NCBI GenBank assembly: GCA_004134985.1
Contig: REGQ01000011.1
Coordinates: 123,165 to 187,164 of the forward strand
Direction of reading: 5' to 3'
Source: Paenibacillaceae bacterium
GTDB lineage: Bacteria > Bacillota > Bacilli > Paenibacillales > Paenibacillaceae
DNA length: 64,000 nt
Shown: positions 53,742 to 62,233 of the stretch, piece by piece
Layout: every line of letters starts with the position of its first letter
Numbering within the stretch: the first letter of the stretch is position 1
Program-made: the position numbers and the translations under genes
The notes under the pieces: model-generated
The model's input: only the letters and a program-made list of their open reading frames with translations
The model's database searches: none
What the model was told of the DNA's origin: nothing

Positions 53742-53808
53742 GACGAAGCTTGCTCAAGGGGAGGACAATAAAGCTATCTCCCATTTGCAAGAATTGCTCA
53801 CTCGGGAC
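53739..53808 (+). repeat. Conserved tail of the left array
   Basis: About 70 bases (TGTGACGAAGCTTGCTCAAG to TTGCTCACTCGGGAC) that recur, inverted, at 63484-63555 after the right array. In both copies one frame reads NKAIS-LQ-LLTRD-L, so this may be the relic of a coding sequence. Confidence 0.75.
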
Positions 53809-53910
53809 TCACTTGAAATCCTTACAATCGCTTGTTTATCACTTTCAGTCAATTTTTTAGTTGTGTTGTCTGAACAACATGATTAAAAATAAACATGCGA
53901 TTTCATATTG

Positions 53911-54052
53911 ATTTCTGTATTCCCGACGCCCATTCGCTTTATATAGCTCCTATCTTATGGAAATGGATGTGTCCGGCTGTGCTCGCTCCCTTGCAATCCA
54001 ACTGCCGGACCGAGGGTCATATGGCCCGATGCGTGAATCCGGTGTTATAAGA
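53911..54052 (-). repeat. attC-like element (leftmost)
   Basis: Reading the minus strand, the left arm TTATAACACCGGATTCACGC (54031-54050) and a right arm ending near GTCGGGAATACAGA (53913-53931) flank about 100 bases. The middle shares CAGCCGGACA-ATCCAT with the element at 59511-59630. It lies 100 bases after the stop of a 34-codon reading frame. No clear GTTA core is seen at its right end, so it may be a decayed last site. Confidence 0.6.
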
Positions 54053-54150
54053 ATGTCGACAACTTCTTCGAGCTCCTTATAACATTGGTTTACTTGGTTT
54101 CCATCCAACCTCTTGACTCCACTGATTTGCCTTAATCATAACGATCCATA

Positions 54151-54255
54151 CTATTTCAGTTTTGCCCTCAACATATCGTCCTCTTTGATTTCTTTATTGG
54201 TTTGCAAGTTCGTATTACTGCCATACTCTCTAACATGAAAATGTGTTCTTCTCAT
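54151..54255 (-). CDS. Tiny reading frame in a cassette-like unit
   Basis: A 34-residue frame (MRRTHFHVREYGSN...) with ACAAGGA before its ATG. It lies between the attC-like right arm at 54314 and the left arm at 54050. It could be a very small real gene or the start of a decayed one. No homologue is recognised. Confidence 0.35.
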   Translation of the reverse strand: MRRTHFHVREYGSNTNLQTNKEIKEDDMLRAKLK

Positions 54256-54313
54256 TCCTTGTGTCTTTAGAGATCACCAACCAATTTGTTTTCTAGGCTC
54301 TATCGTATATTTC

Positions 54314-54350
54314 TTATAACGTTCTTGCATTTGCTGGAGCTGCCGCGGCA
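54314..54350 (-). repeat. Short attC-like right arm
   Basis: Minus strand GCCGCGGCAGC followed by CAAATGCAAGAACGTTATAA directly after the stop of the 54352 gene. The GTTATAA core and the GCCGCGGC block also occur in the element at 63361. The left arm appears to be lost. Confidence 0.5.
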
Positions 54351-54351
54351 A

Positions 54352-54846
54352 TCAAACGAAGTGATCGTCATGCCGTGAGTTATCATTTGGCCCATACCTT
54401 AATTTCTTTCCTATCCACGCACTTGCATCTCTCCACTTAACCTTCTTAGAACTAATCCAATTCACTTCAGCAAATCTATGTTTACCTTCCGGGTCCCAAT
54501 TTCTATCGTCTGCCCAATAAAACAATCCATTTCTAAATAAAAATGTTGCTTCATAAATAAGTGAATCATGATTTTCAGGACTTGGACTTAAATATATGTG
54601 AGTGATTTCTTCAAACAACAATTCAATTGTAGAAGGGGCTATATCCTGTCTTTGAATTAATAGTCTGACTCTATGGTCTCTGTTTACTGATAGCGACATC
54701 GATAAATCTTCATCTACATAGTGGTCAGTCCACAAATACATTTCTTTGATACATGAATCATGAAACCAACCAAATGATTGCATGAATTTATCTAAATCTT
54801 CTTGGTTTTTTAAGTCGTGCCATATTATCGACATAGTCATCCCCAT
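54352..54846 (-). CDS. Hypothetical protein in cassette array (160-164 residues)
   Basis: A soluble acidic protein with FGWFHDSCIKEMYLWTDHYV near residue 25 and WRDASAWIGKKLRYG near the end. I recognise it only as a conserved hypothetical of Bacillales. Several ATGs lie close together; GGGG is best placed for the third ATG at 54834. It is one of the same-strand small genes bounded by attC-like arms. Its function is unknown. Confidence 0.75.
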   Translation of the reverse strand: MGMTMSIIWHDLKNQEDLDKFMQSFGWFHDSCIKEMYLWTDHYVDEDLSMSLSVNRDHRVRLLIQRQDIAPSTIELLFEEITHIYLSPSPENHDSLIYEATFLFRNGLFYWADDRNWDPEGKHRFAEVNWISSKKVKWRDASAWIGKKLRYGPNDNSRHDDHFV

Positions 54847-54872
54847 CTATTTTAATTAGCATTGTCGAATTT

Positions 54873-54898
54873 AACCTAACATTTGTGCATTCCTGACG
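54873..54898 (-). repeat. attC-like right arm upstream of the 54352 gene
   Basis: Minus strand GGAATGCACAAATGTTAGGT, where GTTAGGT fits the integron core GTTRRRY exactly. It sits 27 bases before the next gene start, as a cassette boundary should. The partner left arm is not evident before the adjacent stop at 54908. Confidence 0.5.
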
Positions 54899-54907
54899 AT
54901 CATAATG

Positions 54908-55381
54908 CTATACCATGTTATAATAAATGTTTTTTATGTATTTTTGATTTCCATAACGGATCTCTTTTGGATAACCTTCGCTGCTGATCTCAAACTTCAG
55001 CAAATCATCATTACTCTCTTTTGTTTTACTTTTAATCTCTGCCCTAGAATGAATATTATATAGTATGTTCCTTATCTGCTTATCATATTTAATTTCATAA
55101 CGGACTCCTAATTTCACCATATTATGCTGATCGGTAAAGTCGTTAAACAAATCTATTAATATAAAACTATCCTTGTCATCTTTCTTAAAAAATACAAAAA
55201 CATCTCCCTTTCCTGCTCTAAAAGGTCCTTCCCCATATGATAAATATTGGTTATATAATTCCATCTTATTAAAACTTATATTTAGTTGTCTCATTAATTC
55301 CTCTAAATTCAATATCTCATCCGTATCATCTATCAAATCAAAAAACGGTAAATAAAAGGAAAACTCAATATATTTCTTCAT
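54908..55381 (-). CDS. Hypothetical protein in cassette array (157 residues)
   Basis: A soluble protein with strands and helices, beginning MKKYIEFSFYLPFFDLID and containing GEGPFRAGKGDVFVFFKKDD. AAAGGA precedes the ATG. No family is recognised. It has the size and charge of many cassette-borne or immunity-type proteins. It is very AT-rich compared with the flanking elements. Confidence 0.65.
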   Translation of the reverse strand: MKKYIEFSFYLPFFDLIDDTDEILNLEELMRQLNISFNKMELYNQYLSYGEGPFRAGKGDVFVFFKKDDKDSFILIDLFNDFTDQHNMVKLGVRYEIKYDKQIRNILYNIHSRAEIKSKTKESNDDLLKFEISSEGYPKEIRYGNQKYIKNIYYNMV

Positions 55382-55449
55382 TCTTAATTCCTTTCATTAT
55401 TACATAACCCTTGCCTTCTCGAACTGCATTCATCAATATCTTAAGGGTC

Positions 55450-55881
55450 TTAAAATAAAATCTTGTAATTATCAATATGCTGCTCTTTGAATACTGCTTT
55501 ATTATTTTCAATTGCATCCTTTATTCTTTCCACTGTGAAGTTTGAAATTGGTTTTGGTAATTCATTAATATGGAAAAATTCATACTCATCTATCTCTTTA
55601 TTATCAACTTCAATATTCCCCCGATACGCAAAAGATTTAAAAGTATAAATATAACCATTCCGGTGAGACATAAAATAAATGCCTGATATTTCTATGCCAT
55701 TGGCTTCGATATTGACTTCTTCTTTCAATTCTCTAATTGCCCCATCCCAGGCGGATTCACCTTCTTCAACTATGCCGCCTGGAATTGACCATTGTTTCTT
55801 CCCATAGGTTTGATGAACTAATAAAACTCTATTTTGGGTATCAATGATAATAATGCCTGCGGCATCATGTGATTTTTGCAT
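55450..55881 (-). CDS. Nudix hydrolase
   Basis: A 143-residue Nudix protein with the box GGIVEEGESAWDGAIRELKEEV (near residues 36-57), which holds the metal-binding RE-x-x-EE. It hydrolyses a nucleoside diphosphate linked to another group. The specific substrate is not predictable. GGAG lies before the ATG. Nudix genes are frequent integron cassette cargo. Confidence 0.88.
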   Translation of the reverse strand: MQKSHDAAGIIIIDTQNRVLLVHQTYGKKQWSIPGGIVEEGESAWDGAIRELKEEVNIEANGIEISGIYFMSHRNGYIYTFKSFAYRGNIEVDNKEIDEYEFFHINELPKPISNFTVERIKDAIENNKAVFKEQHIDNYKILF

Positions 55882-55945
55882 TTACTTTCTCCTTTCATGT
55901 AAATTGAAAATTGACAATAAGGTTTTCTGAAAGGACTGACCTTGC

Positions 55946-57105
55946 TTAACCATTTAGTCGTTTAATAATCTGTTTCTTTTTTTGCCCGGACAACTCTCCA
56001 TTTGATATATTTATCATCAGGAGAATGTCTCTATCGCATATTTGTGTAAAGAAAAGATCAGCATTTAACTCTTCCAACACTTGAATGCAGATCTCAAGCA
56101 TCTTGTTTCTAAACTGAACAACTTTACTGTTGCTGGTAAGTAGGGTTACATGACTCACCATCGTCTCGCACACAACATTAAAATGCTCTGTATGTTCACC
56201 TTCATATTTCCATTCTGTTGTTTCATACTTGTAAAATTCCTGTTCCTTGGGATCTTTCTCAACAACCTGTTTCAGAAAATCTTTTGTGTTCATGGCGGGG
56301 CATACCATAGTTGCGTTAGCATCCAAATAAAGCCCGAAAGCAATCATTTCTTCTTGTTCATAGAGGTTAACCATCCTAGAAAAGGTTGTTTGAGTGGCGG
56401 ATTTTATCTGTTTTTTGATTTCATCATAATCAAAAGGCTTAGGTTTTGGTGTTTGAATTAACTTTTCCAAGAACTCCTTAAAACTATGCGCTAACACTGT
56501 TTTTTCATAACCGACTTTATGTATCTGTTTTACAAAAGTGACCCTTGGCTCATCTTTTACAGTACATTCGGAGTAATCAAATACAAACCGTTCTGTACGT
56601 GCTGCATCTAGATTTTTCCAAAATAAATTCCGATATCCGGCAAATTGACAAGTCCGGGATAAGCTTTTCGTGCTTTTTCACTCTTCAAATCACAAATGGA
56701 ACTGATGTAGGAGCAAAGGAAAAGTTGTTTTACATTTTGATTCTCATCATAAATAGGAAAACAGTTCCTTTTCAGGAGACCCCCGTTTTGAGTGTTTTGT
56801 AACAGCGATATATAGGACTGCGGTAATTTATACTGAAGATTCTCCTCATATTGTGACTTCTCTTCTTCTGTAAAAATCGCTCTTCTAAATTCTGCTTTCC
56901 TTTCATTCCATAATTGCTTAAAATCAAGGTCCATAGCTTTCACTCTTATCCTCCATTCTGGTGCCACTGTTCCAATTTCGCTCTCATACTCATCGAATTT
57001 TTGCTGCTCGTCCTGACATTTTCCGATCTCAACACCTTGAATTATTTTATGAATGTATTCATGACGCGTTCTGATTTTAAGAAATAGGGTATCCAAATTA
57101 AGCAT
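55946..57105 (-). pseudogene. SMI1/KNR4-DUF4303 two-domain gene with frameshift
   Basis: Two frames form one gene of about 386 codons. The first (57105 to 56608) has the SMI1/KNR4 signature YKLPQSYISLLQNTQNGG and stops at YFGKI. One extra T after TAT near 56625 would instead read YFWKNLDAARTERFVFDYSE and join the second frame (to 55946). That frame carries a DUF4303-like domain (FGLYLDANATMVCPAMNTKD). SMI1/KNR4 proteins often act as immunity proteins against polymorphic toxins. The start is uncertain: the 57105 ATG overlaps the DUF2569 gene by 64 bases without a good ribosome-binding site. The shift may be a sequencing error in a T run. Confidence 0.65.
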
Positions 57106-57548
57106 GCTAGGACGGATCTTACTATATCTTTGAGTGAACCTCCATCTTCTAATTCCTTGGCGATAGCAATTTGCTGTATAAAAACATAGTCCACTATACC
57201 AATTAGCATACTTAATGAATAAAAAATAATCATTAATCTGGGAACCATTGATTTTTTTCTGTAGAATTGAATAAGGATATAAAGGATAAAAATGAAATTC
57301 ATTATATTATATACCGATCCAAATAGGAGATAAGGTTTCCAAAGTAGGTCATAATATAGCGAATCCTTCGAGGTTAATAGCTGCCATGTTTCACCTGTTA
57401 AAGCTTCCAAATCATTTCCTATTATTTGTATAATTAACATGGTAATACTTAAATACAAACCTATCTGTATCAAAATTAACCATCCACCTAATCCTGACAC
57501 ACCAAGTTGCATGGTTTCTTTTTTTTCATTTTCTATTCCTGTCTCCAT
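57042..57548 (-). CDS. DUF2569 family membrane protein
   Basis: A 168-residue protein with four membrane helices. LGGWLILIQIGLYLS near residue 20 and IWIPYFLKSERVMNTF at the C-terminus are the two DUF2569 hallmarks. Function is unknown. It is 43 bases after the DUF5694 gene with no attC-like element between them, so these two may share one cassette or transcript. Confidence 0.82.
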   Translation of the reverse strand: METGIENEKKETMQLGVSGLGGWLILIQIGLYLSITMLIIQIIGNDLEALTGETWQLLTSKDSLYYDLLWKPYLLFGSVYNIMNFIFILYILIQFYRKKSMVPRLMIIFYSLSMLIGIVDYVFIQQIAIAKELEDGGSLKDIVRSVLACLIWIPYFLKSERVMNTFIK

Positions 57549-57591
57549 TAATTCACGTACTCCATTCTTGTTTTAATATTTCGACCCTAAA

Positions 57592-58335
57592 TTAATTTTC
57601 AAGATATTTTATTGCTGACTCTAAATCGAAGAGTCCACTTTCTTCAAGAAACTGATAAAGAATCTGCACATGTCCATTACCAATGATCAACAATATACGG
57701 TCATCAAAAGAAGTTGATATGCGGGCAATGTTAGAAAATAGAATTAGATTTCTTTGGTACCACCAAATTAACCAATCCATTCCCACATAATTGTTTATTT
57801 CTCCAATCCGCGCCATGTTTATATACTTCTGATGGTGTTTTTTAACTGCAGCGGGATTATTACAATTACGATATAAATTGAGTATGGTTGGTTCATTTTT
57901 ATCTTCATTATTATCTATGCTCTCGAGCTCTTTAAATATGGTATTGAACAGTTCTGGTTGATTAGTTTTTGCCCATTCATAAACCTCTCCCACGCCTCGT
58001 GTTCCTGCGCCTTTTTCCATCCAATCTATCGCAAACAATTTCTCATGTTTCAATTCAGCAGCAATTCGAAATCCTAATTGATGGACTTCATTCACTTCAA
58101 GTTCAAAGTTCCCGGATGTATAGTCTCTGTACTTTTCATTTAAAGATTTTTCCAATTCCGGAACCATCTCTACAACAATTTTTGTTGGATTGTATTGTTT
58201 TAGCCGATCCACGACCTCGAGGATTTCGTTTTGTCTTTTACTTGATTGAAGTTCATCAATTTCAGTCTGATACATGTCAGTAGTTGGTCTCATATGAAAT
58301 GTGCCAAGTAGTAAAACAGTTGGTTTTTTCTTCAT
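57592..58335 (-). CDS. DUF5694 protein (TraB/Tiki-like fold)
   Basis: A 247-residue protein starting KKPTVLLLGTFHMRPTTD. The GTFH motif, EMVPE near residue 70 and the late GNGHV motif are the conserved acidic/histidine signature of this family, related to the Tiki/TraB putative metalloproteases. There is no signal peptide. The ATG at 58335 is used rather than upstream codons because AAAGGT precedes it. A defined role is unknown. Confidence 0.78.
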   Translation of the reverse strand: MKKKPTVLLLGTFHMRPTTDMYQTEIDELQSSKRQNEILEVVDRLKQYNPTKIVVEMVPELEKSLNEKYRDYTSGNFELEVNEVHQLGFRIAAELKHEKLFAIDWMEKGAGTRGVGEVYEWAKTNQPELFNTIFKELESIDNNEDKNEPTILNLYRNCNNPAAVKKHHQKYINMARIGEINNYVGMDWLIWWYQRNLILFSNIARISTSFDDRILLIIGNGHVQILYQFLEESGLFDLESAIKYLEN

Positions 58336-58370
58336 ATCAATATCTACCTTTCTTAGTTTTCCACTGATTT

Positions 58371-58510
58371 CTATAACGCAACGCAATATTATTTAAACAC
58401 TGTGGTTCTGTTAGATTATTCATCATTTCTTTTTAAAAATGGAATAAGTAAAATATAGTATTCCAATCGAAAGGAGTGATAGTTCCGAAGCGTGAATACG
58501 GTCTTATAAG
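58371..58510 (-). repeat. attC-like element between the 58546 and DUF5694 genes
   Basis: The left arm CTTATAAGACCGTATTCACGC (58490-58510) is 36 bases after the upstream gene stop. The right end is TTGCGTTATAG (58371-58380), 36 bases before the DUF5694 ATG. Preceding bases match the 54050 element (CTCGA-GAAGTT-n-CAT-CTTATAA). The layout is as expected for an attC site ending a cassette. Confidence 0.6.
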
Positions 58511-58545
58511 ATGCCTTTAACTTCATCGAGTTCCCTGCAAAAATA

Positions 58546-58938
58546 TTAATCAGCAAACTTACCTTTCAAGGTATTAGATATTATAAAATATGGTATCCAA
58601 ACGATGGGTGTATATGTTAAACGGAGTACGCTTAAAACAAAGGAGCTCATCAATGATGAATCAAATATAATTTCAACTACTGATTGATCGTATTGATTAA
58701 ATATAGTTACGAAATTGACCAACGATACAATTATCGATATGAGCCTTACAACTTTGCTTTTTTTCAAAAGAAAGTAAGTAAATATAATTCCAAACATTAA
58801 ATGAATTAAGTACAAGGATAACAAAACGGGATTCAGATCGATTGATGAAATGACAATTATTGATATTATTAAGGAGGTATAAATCCCTATGATTGATAGC
58901 CATAGAATTCGTTCTTTCGTCCTTTTACTAAGATTCAT
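58546..58938 (-). CDS. Small four-helix membrane protein
   Basis: A 130-residue protein with four hydrophobic helices and the C-terminal IVWIPYFIISNTLKGKF. The end resembles DUF2569, but the N-terminal hallmark is missing. No enzymatic motif is present. It is followed by a good attC-like element. Confidence 0.7.
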   Translation of the reverse strand: MNLSKRTKERILWLSIIGIYTSLIISIIVISSIDLNPVLLSLYLIHLMFGIIFTYFLLKKSKVVRLISIIVSLVNFVTIFNQYDQSVVEIIFDSSLMSSFVLSVLRLTYTPIVWIPYFIISNTLKGKFAD

Positions 58939-59010
58939 ATATTATGTCCCTTCATTCGTATAGTGCTAGAAGCAGTTATTGCCTTCTTCGAATCTACTCG
59001 TATATGGTCT

Positions 59011-59460
59011 TTATGTCAGCTCTAAATAATGTGTCACCTTCTCATCACCAACGGCTTCGATAAAACCTAATGACTTATAAAATTTCTCTGCATTTGGGTT
59101 ATCCGTTTTTAGTACAAGTCTTCTATTACATGTCTTTGCTTTTTGTATAACTGCTTCTGTGAGCTTTCTCCCAACATTATGTCTTCTAAATTCATTCAAA
59201 ACATACAGTCTTCTAACCCTTCCTATCCCTTCGCCATAATGCGGATCTCGATTCAGTCCGCATATCCCAACGACTCTTTCATCTACTAGACACACAAATA
59301 AAGCTTCATCATATTGATCAAATCTATTCGTTCCTTTCTTATAGTCTTCAACTAATCTGGTTATGTGCCGAAATCCCTCCAAAATGCTTTCTGTCAACAA
59401 TTCATTAAGTACTTCCATGTTCAATTCATCTTTAATTTCTTCAATTTCAAAATCTCTCAT
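59011..59460 (-). CDS. GNAT family N-acetyltransferase
   Basis: A 149-residue acetyltransferase with the acetyl-CoA loop VLNEFRRHNVGRKL near residue 90-105 (R/Q-x-x-G-x-G/R type) and the C-terminal NPNAEKFYKSLGF. The ATG at 59460 follows AGAGGGC. The acceptor is unknown. GNAT proteins are typical cassette cargo. Confidence 0.88.
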   Translation of the reverse strand: MRDFEIEEIKDELNMEVLNELLTESILEGFRHITRLVEDYKKGTNRFDQYDEALFVCLVDERVVGICGLNRDPHYGEGIGRVRRLYVLNEFRRHNVGRKLTEAVIQKAKTCNRRLVLKTDNPNAEKFYKSLGFIEAVGDEKVTHYLELT

Positions 59461-59510
59461 AAGCAAAGCCCTCTGATCTAATGTATTTAATATATTCTGC
59501 AGCTTTTATT

Positions 59511-59630
59511 CGCGAGGTTCGTTCCCCTTACGATAGGGGGGATGGATATGTCCGGCTGAATCCACTTCGCTGCCAAAAACGACGTCCCAGCGACTGGCGA
59601 CGAAGTCGCCGGGTACGATACGCTTAGTAG
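59511..59630 (-). repeat. Variant attC-like element between the DUF4240 and GNAT genes
   Basis: About 120 bases with a GGCGACTTCGTCGCC hairpin and CAGCCGGACATATCCAT, shared with the 53911-54052 element. The right arm has TCGCGAATAAAAGC, similar to TTCGCGAATACAAAC at 63361. The left arm is degenerate (CTAAGCGTATCGTACCC). It is a related but diverged member of the family. Confidence 0.5.
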
Positions 59631-59653
59631 TGCTGAAGCGTTTCCTGCCTTAC

Positions 59654-60211
59654 CTACGTCAAAGGGTTTTCATTAAATCTTTCCCATAGTACAGGAAACC
59701 TTTCTGCTAGGTCCTCTTCTTCCCAATCAATTTCGATATCTACTGGTATAAATTCATGTCCCCGAGTTTCTACCTCATTGAAAAATTCTGTTGTAATAAT
59801 GTCGTTATATTCAAACTCTCCGGTTTTTTTATATGTATAAGCATCAGAAGCTGCTGATAACATCTCTTCCAATTGGGGGGCCAATTCATCGTTTTCCAAA
59901 AAGTCCTCAGACAAATATTCATTTAATAATTCCGGATTGTTTAGTACCTTATTGAATACTTCCTCGCCTTGAGCTATTAACCAACCCCTGAAATAATCGA
60001 AACCATCATCTGAACATCCTCCCATTATTACAAATGCTGCCCCCCATAACGAGGAAGTATATGACCTTTCCATCTTCTCCTTAAATTCTATTTCAAATTC
60101 GATAATTTCATTTGTTGTCTTCTTGGATAATTCGTTAATTAACCATTCTATTTGTTCAGCACCGTATTCTTTAGAGTTGCTTATTATTTCCCAAAAGCCT
60201 TTATTCGTCAT
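59654..60211 (-). CDS. DUF4240 protein
   Basis: A 185-residue acidic protein with FWEIISNSKEYGAEQIEWL at the start and SDDGFDYFRGWLIAQGEE near residue 68, the DUF4240 signature. Family function is unknown, although such genes often occur near toxin-immunity loci. GGAG precedes the ATG. A stranded fragment of a nucleotidase-like gene lies just upstream. Confidence 0.85.
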   Translation of the reverse strand: MTNKGFWEIISNSKEYGAEQIEWLINELSKKTTNEIIEFEIEFKEKMERSYTSSLWGAAFVIMGGCSDDGFDYFRGWLIAQGEEVFNKVLNNPELLNEYLSEDFLENDELAPQLEEMLSAASDAYTYKKTGEFEYNDIITTEFFNEVETRGHEFIPVDIEIDWEEEDLAERFPVLWERFNENPLT

Positions 60212-60225
60212 AGCAGTTTTCTCCT

Positions 60226-60321
60226 TTAGTTATCAAGCTCAAAATCAATTCTCTTCTTAATTTTTCCTATTATTAATGAGTGGGCAGGCGCATTTCTAGC
60301 TGTAACAATTGCTAATGGCAT
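60226..60321 (-). pseudogene. Fragment resembling a 5'-nucleotidase
   Basis: A 31-codon frame MPLAIVTARNAPAHSLIIG... The VTARNAPAH string is the conserved HAD-type motif of cytosolic 5'-nucleotidase-like proteins. The rest of that gene is absent. It ends just before the DUF4240 ribosome-binding site and is probably a deletion scar inside a cassette. Confidence 0.45.
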
Positions 60322-60369
60322 TTTGCTCTATCCCTTCTCTTACCTCAATAAAAAGTTAGGTTATGTTTT

Positions 60370-60810
60370 TCATAATTTCTTCTGCAGCACTTGTTCCTCT
60401 TTCTTAATATAGCTTGATTTTTCATATGTTTTTATAGCAATTCCATTCTTTTTACCTGTTAACACCTTCACTGATTTAACACCACGCACTTCAAGTTCTT
60501 CTTCAATAAAAGCTAATAACAATGTTGCTATCCCTCTTCTTCGTGCATCATTCTTAATGTACATTTCAGTAATTTCTGCACAAGGATTTGAATAACAAAT
60601 TGATTTATAACATTGAGCACAGGCAAACCCTACGGGTAAATCATTAATTAAAGCCAGAGCTACAAGTTCATTGGAAGAAGATAAGTTTTCAATAATTTCA
60701 TCTTCAGTGATTCCTACTCCATTAAATTCATCATTAAGTTTTGCAAGACCCTGTGCATCATTTGTGGTTGCCCATCTAATATGAATATTTGATTCAATCA
60801 AGGTACTCAC
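60370..60810 (-). CDS. GNAT family N-acetyltransferase
   Basis: A 146-residue GNAT protein with IRWATTNDAQGLAKL at the start, EITEMYIKNDARRRGIATLL near residue 80 (the acetyl-CoA R-R-G-I-A loop), and KTYEKSSYIKKEE at the end. It resembles small acetyltransferases of the aminoglycoside-N6'/GNAT type, but the substrate is open. The attC-like element at 60852-61008 lies before its start. Confidence 0.85.
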   Translation of the reverse strand: MSTLIESNIHIRWATTNDAQGLAKLNDEFNGVGITEDEIIENLSSSNELVALALINDLPVGFACAQCYKSICYSNPCAEITEMYIKNDARRRGIATLLLAFIEEELEVRGVKSVKVLTGKKNGIAIKTYEKSSYIKKEEQVLQKKL

Positions 60811-60851
60811 TCCATAAGTTATTTATTTCTTACTTGATTTTGTTAATTCGG

Positions 60852-61008
60852 ATCACGTTTGGTGTTCACAAACCCGAGAACCTTGAGTGGAGCAGCGCAA
60901 TGGGTCGATAGATTTAGGTTCGCAGGTTGTCACATTAACACATTTCTCTAAAAAACATCTCCAATTACCGAGGGACGGATGCCCCAGCGTGAACGGAACT
61001 ATAGGCTG
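60852..61008 (-). repeat. attC-like element between the lipoprotein and GNAT genes
   Basis: The left arm GCCTATAGTTCCGTTCACGC (60987-61006) is 28 bases past the lipoprotein stop. The right arm is CGGGTTTGTGAACACCAAACG (60855-60875). The middle shares TGGAG-n-GTTTTT, GTGACAACC and CGACCC, in this order, with the element at 62774-62957, which shows common descent. The right-end core reads GTGATCC instead of GTTA. Confidence 0.65.
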
Positions 61009-61033
61009 CTGGGGACTTGAAGCGAATTTACCC

Positions 61034-61483
61034 TCACATTCTATTATCAAATTTCCATTCCTCGTTTTCTAATAGTAATGAATAGATAGACTCATCTTTT
61101 TGATTATTTTCCCATGTTCTTGTTACTTCAATTAGTATCTCATCACTGTCACTTACTTTAATGTTGTTTATCTCTATTGATTTCAACCTTAAGGAATTCT
61201 TATTAAGTTCATAATATATTTCAATCATCTCATCAATTGTAGCATCTTCAGAATAGTCCCCGGTGCACCATGAATAAGCTCTCTTTATAAAAGTTTCTGT
61301 TGAATATTCTTTCCATCTCCTAATATCATCGAAATTTTTGAAATAATTGTTAATAGTTACTCGAAAGTTTTCATTAGGAATTTCTTTCACATTATAACTA
61401 ACTTCTATTATTTTTGTTGTTTCACATCCTGTAATACAAATAATCACAAAAATTAAAAATATAATAACTCTTTTATATTTCAT
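61034..61483 (-). CDS. Small lipoprotein
   Basis: A 149-residue protein with basic start MKYKRV, a hydrophobic stretch and lipobox ICITGC (Cys 20). It should therefore be membrane-anchored outside the cytoplasm. The rest is polar with WENNQKDESIYSLLLENEEW near the end, reminiscent of DUF4878/NTF2-like lipoproteins. No catalytic motif is seen. It is followed by an attC-like element. Confidence 0.75.
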   Translation of the reverse strand: MKYKRVIIFLIFVIICITGCETTKIIEVSYNVKEIPNENFRVTINNYFKNFDDIRRWKEYSTETFIKRAYSWCTGDYSEDATIDEMIEIYYELNKNSLRLKSIEINNIKVSDSDEILIEVTRTWENNQKDESIYSLLLENEEWKFDNRM

Positions 61484-61513
61484 ATTTTCCCCTCACTAAA
61501 ATTTCCTCCGAAT

Positions 61514-61634
61514 TCCTATAACGTTCAGAGATTCACGATCTTGCGCAGCAAGTTGTCAAATGAATGGCTACTCTGTCCAAAGCATCAAAGTGACGAGACA
61601 TAGTCGCCGCGTGAATCTTGCATTATTAGATGTT
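61514..61634 (-). repeat. attC-like element upstream of the lipoprotein gene
   Basis: The best-formed site. Left arm: TCTAATAATGCAAGATTCACGC. Right arm: ATCGTGAATCTCTGAACGTTATAG. GATTCACG and CGTGAATC pair perfectly over 8 bp, separated by about 70 bases. The GTTATAG core lies 30 bases before the lipoprotein ATG. The left arm is about 45 bases after the preceding stop. Confidence 0.65.
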
Positions 61635-61678
61635 CTTGTCATTCTTAAAAATTACTTCAGCATATATTGTTTTTATTA

Positions 61679-62047
61679 TTACAGTCCTCTTATAATATTA
61701 ACCTCAACAAAAAAATAAACATGCAACGCTGATACTAAATTCAAAAGGAGACTCAGTATTGCGAAAATTTTAAATCTTCTAATGAGCAGGCCATATACTA
61801 TGAAATTAAATAAGAGAAACAAAAATAACATAGTTTCAATACTAATGTTTGCTTCTTTTGAAAAGAATGGCTCTTTATCTGCTATCATCACTTCGTAAAT
61901 ACTCGTACAATATTTGTAAACTAGATCATTCAAAATGTTTCTTGTAATAATTGCAAAAAATAATGCGAGAATAGAGATTAATATTAATTGTTTCCTCTCT
62001 AACAAATTACTCATCATAAATATCCTTGGTTTATTTCTTTTCAACAC
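61679..62047 (-). CDS. Small membrane protein
   Basis: A 122-residue protein with three hydrophobic helices (near 22-40, 72-88 and 94-112). No family is recognised. The ATG near 62014 (MMSNLLERKQ) is an alternative start. It is flanked on both sides by attC-like elements, so it is a clear single-gene cassette candidate. Confidence 0.65.
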   Translation of the reverse strand: MLKRNKPRIFMMSNLLERKQLILISILALFFAIITRNILNDLVYKYCTSIYEVMIADKEPFFSKEANISIETMLFLFLLFNFIVYGLLIRRFKIFAILSLLLNLVSALHVYFFVEVNIIRGL

Positions 62048-62088
62048 ATCACACCTTCAATATAAATTTCCTATTGACTTTGCTTTAC

Positions 62089-62155
62089 AATGTAAGCTAT
62101 ATCTGATCAATGATTTAGGAGCGAAAGCGACGCAGCGGGAGTACGGTGTTATCTT
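62089..62155 (-). repeat. Short attC-like element after the Nudix gene
   Basis: The left arm AAGATAACACCGTACTCCCGC (62135-62154) lies 80 bases after the Nudix stop. The right end is AGCTTACATTG (62089-62099), similar to GTTACATG at 62774. It is a shorter member, about 65 bases. Confidence 0.5.
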
Positions 62156-62233
62156 GTTGAATTTGTCCCACTTTTTCGAGTAAAGACAGTAATTCGCCCC
62201 AGTTTCTCTTTACTCTCCTAAATAATATTTACA

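Noticed and set aside
53565..53771. Repeat peptide frames (ILYEKSY type) as a real protein
   Set aside because: The frames arise from the 51-bp period of a DNA repeat, lack a ribosome-binding site, and differ in frame between left and right arrays.
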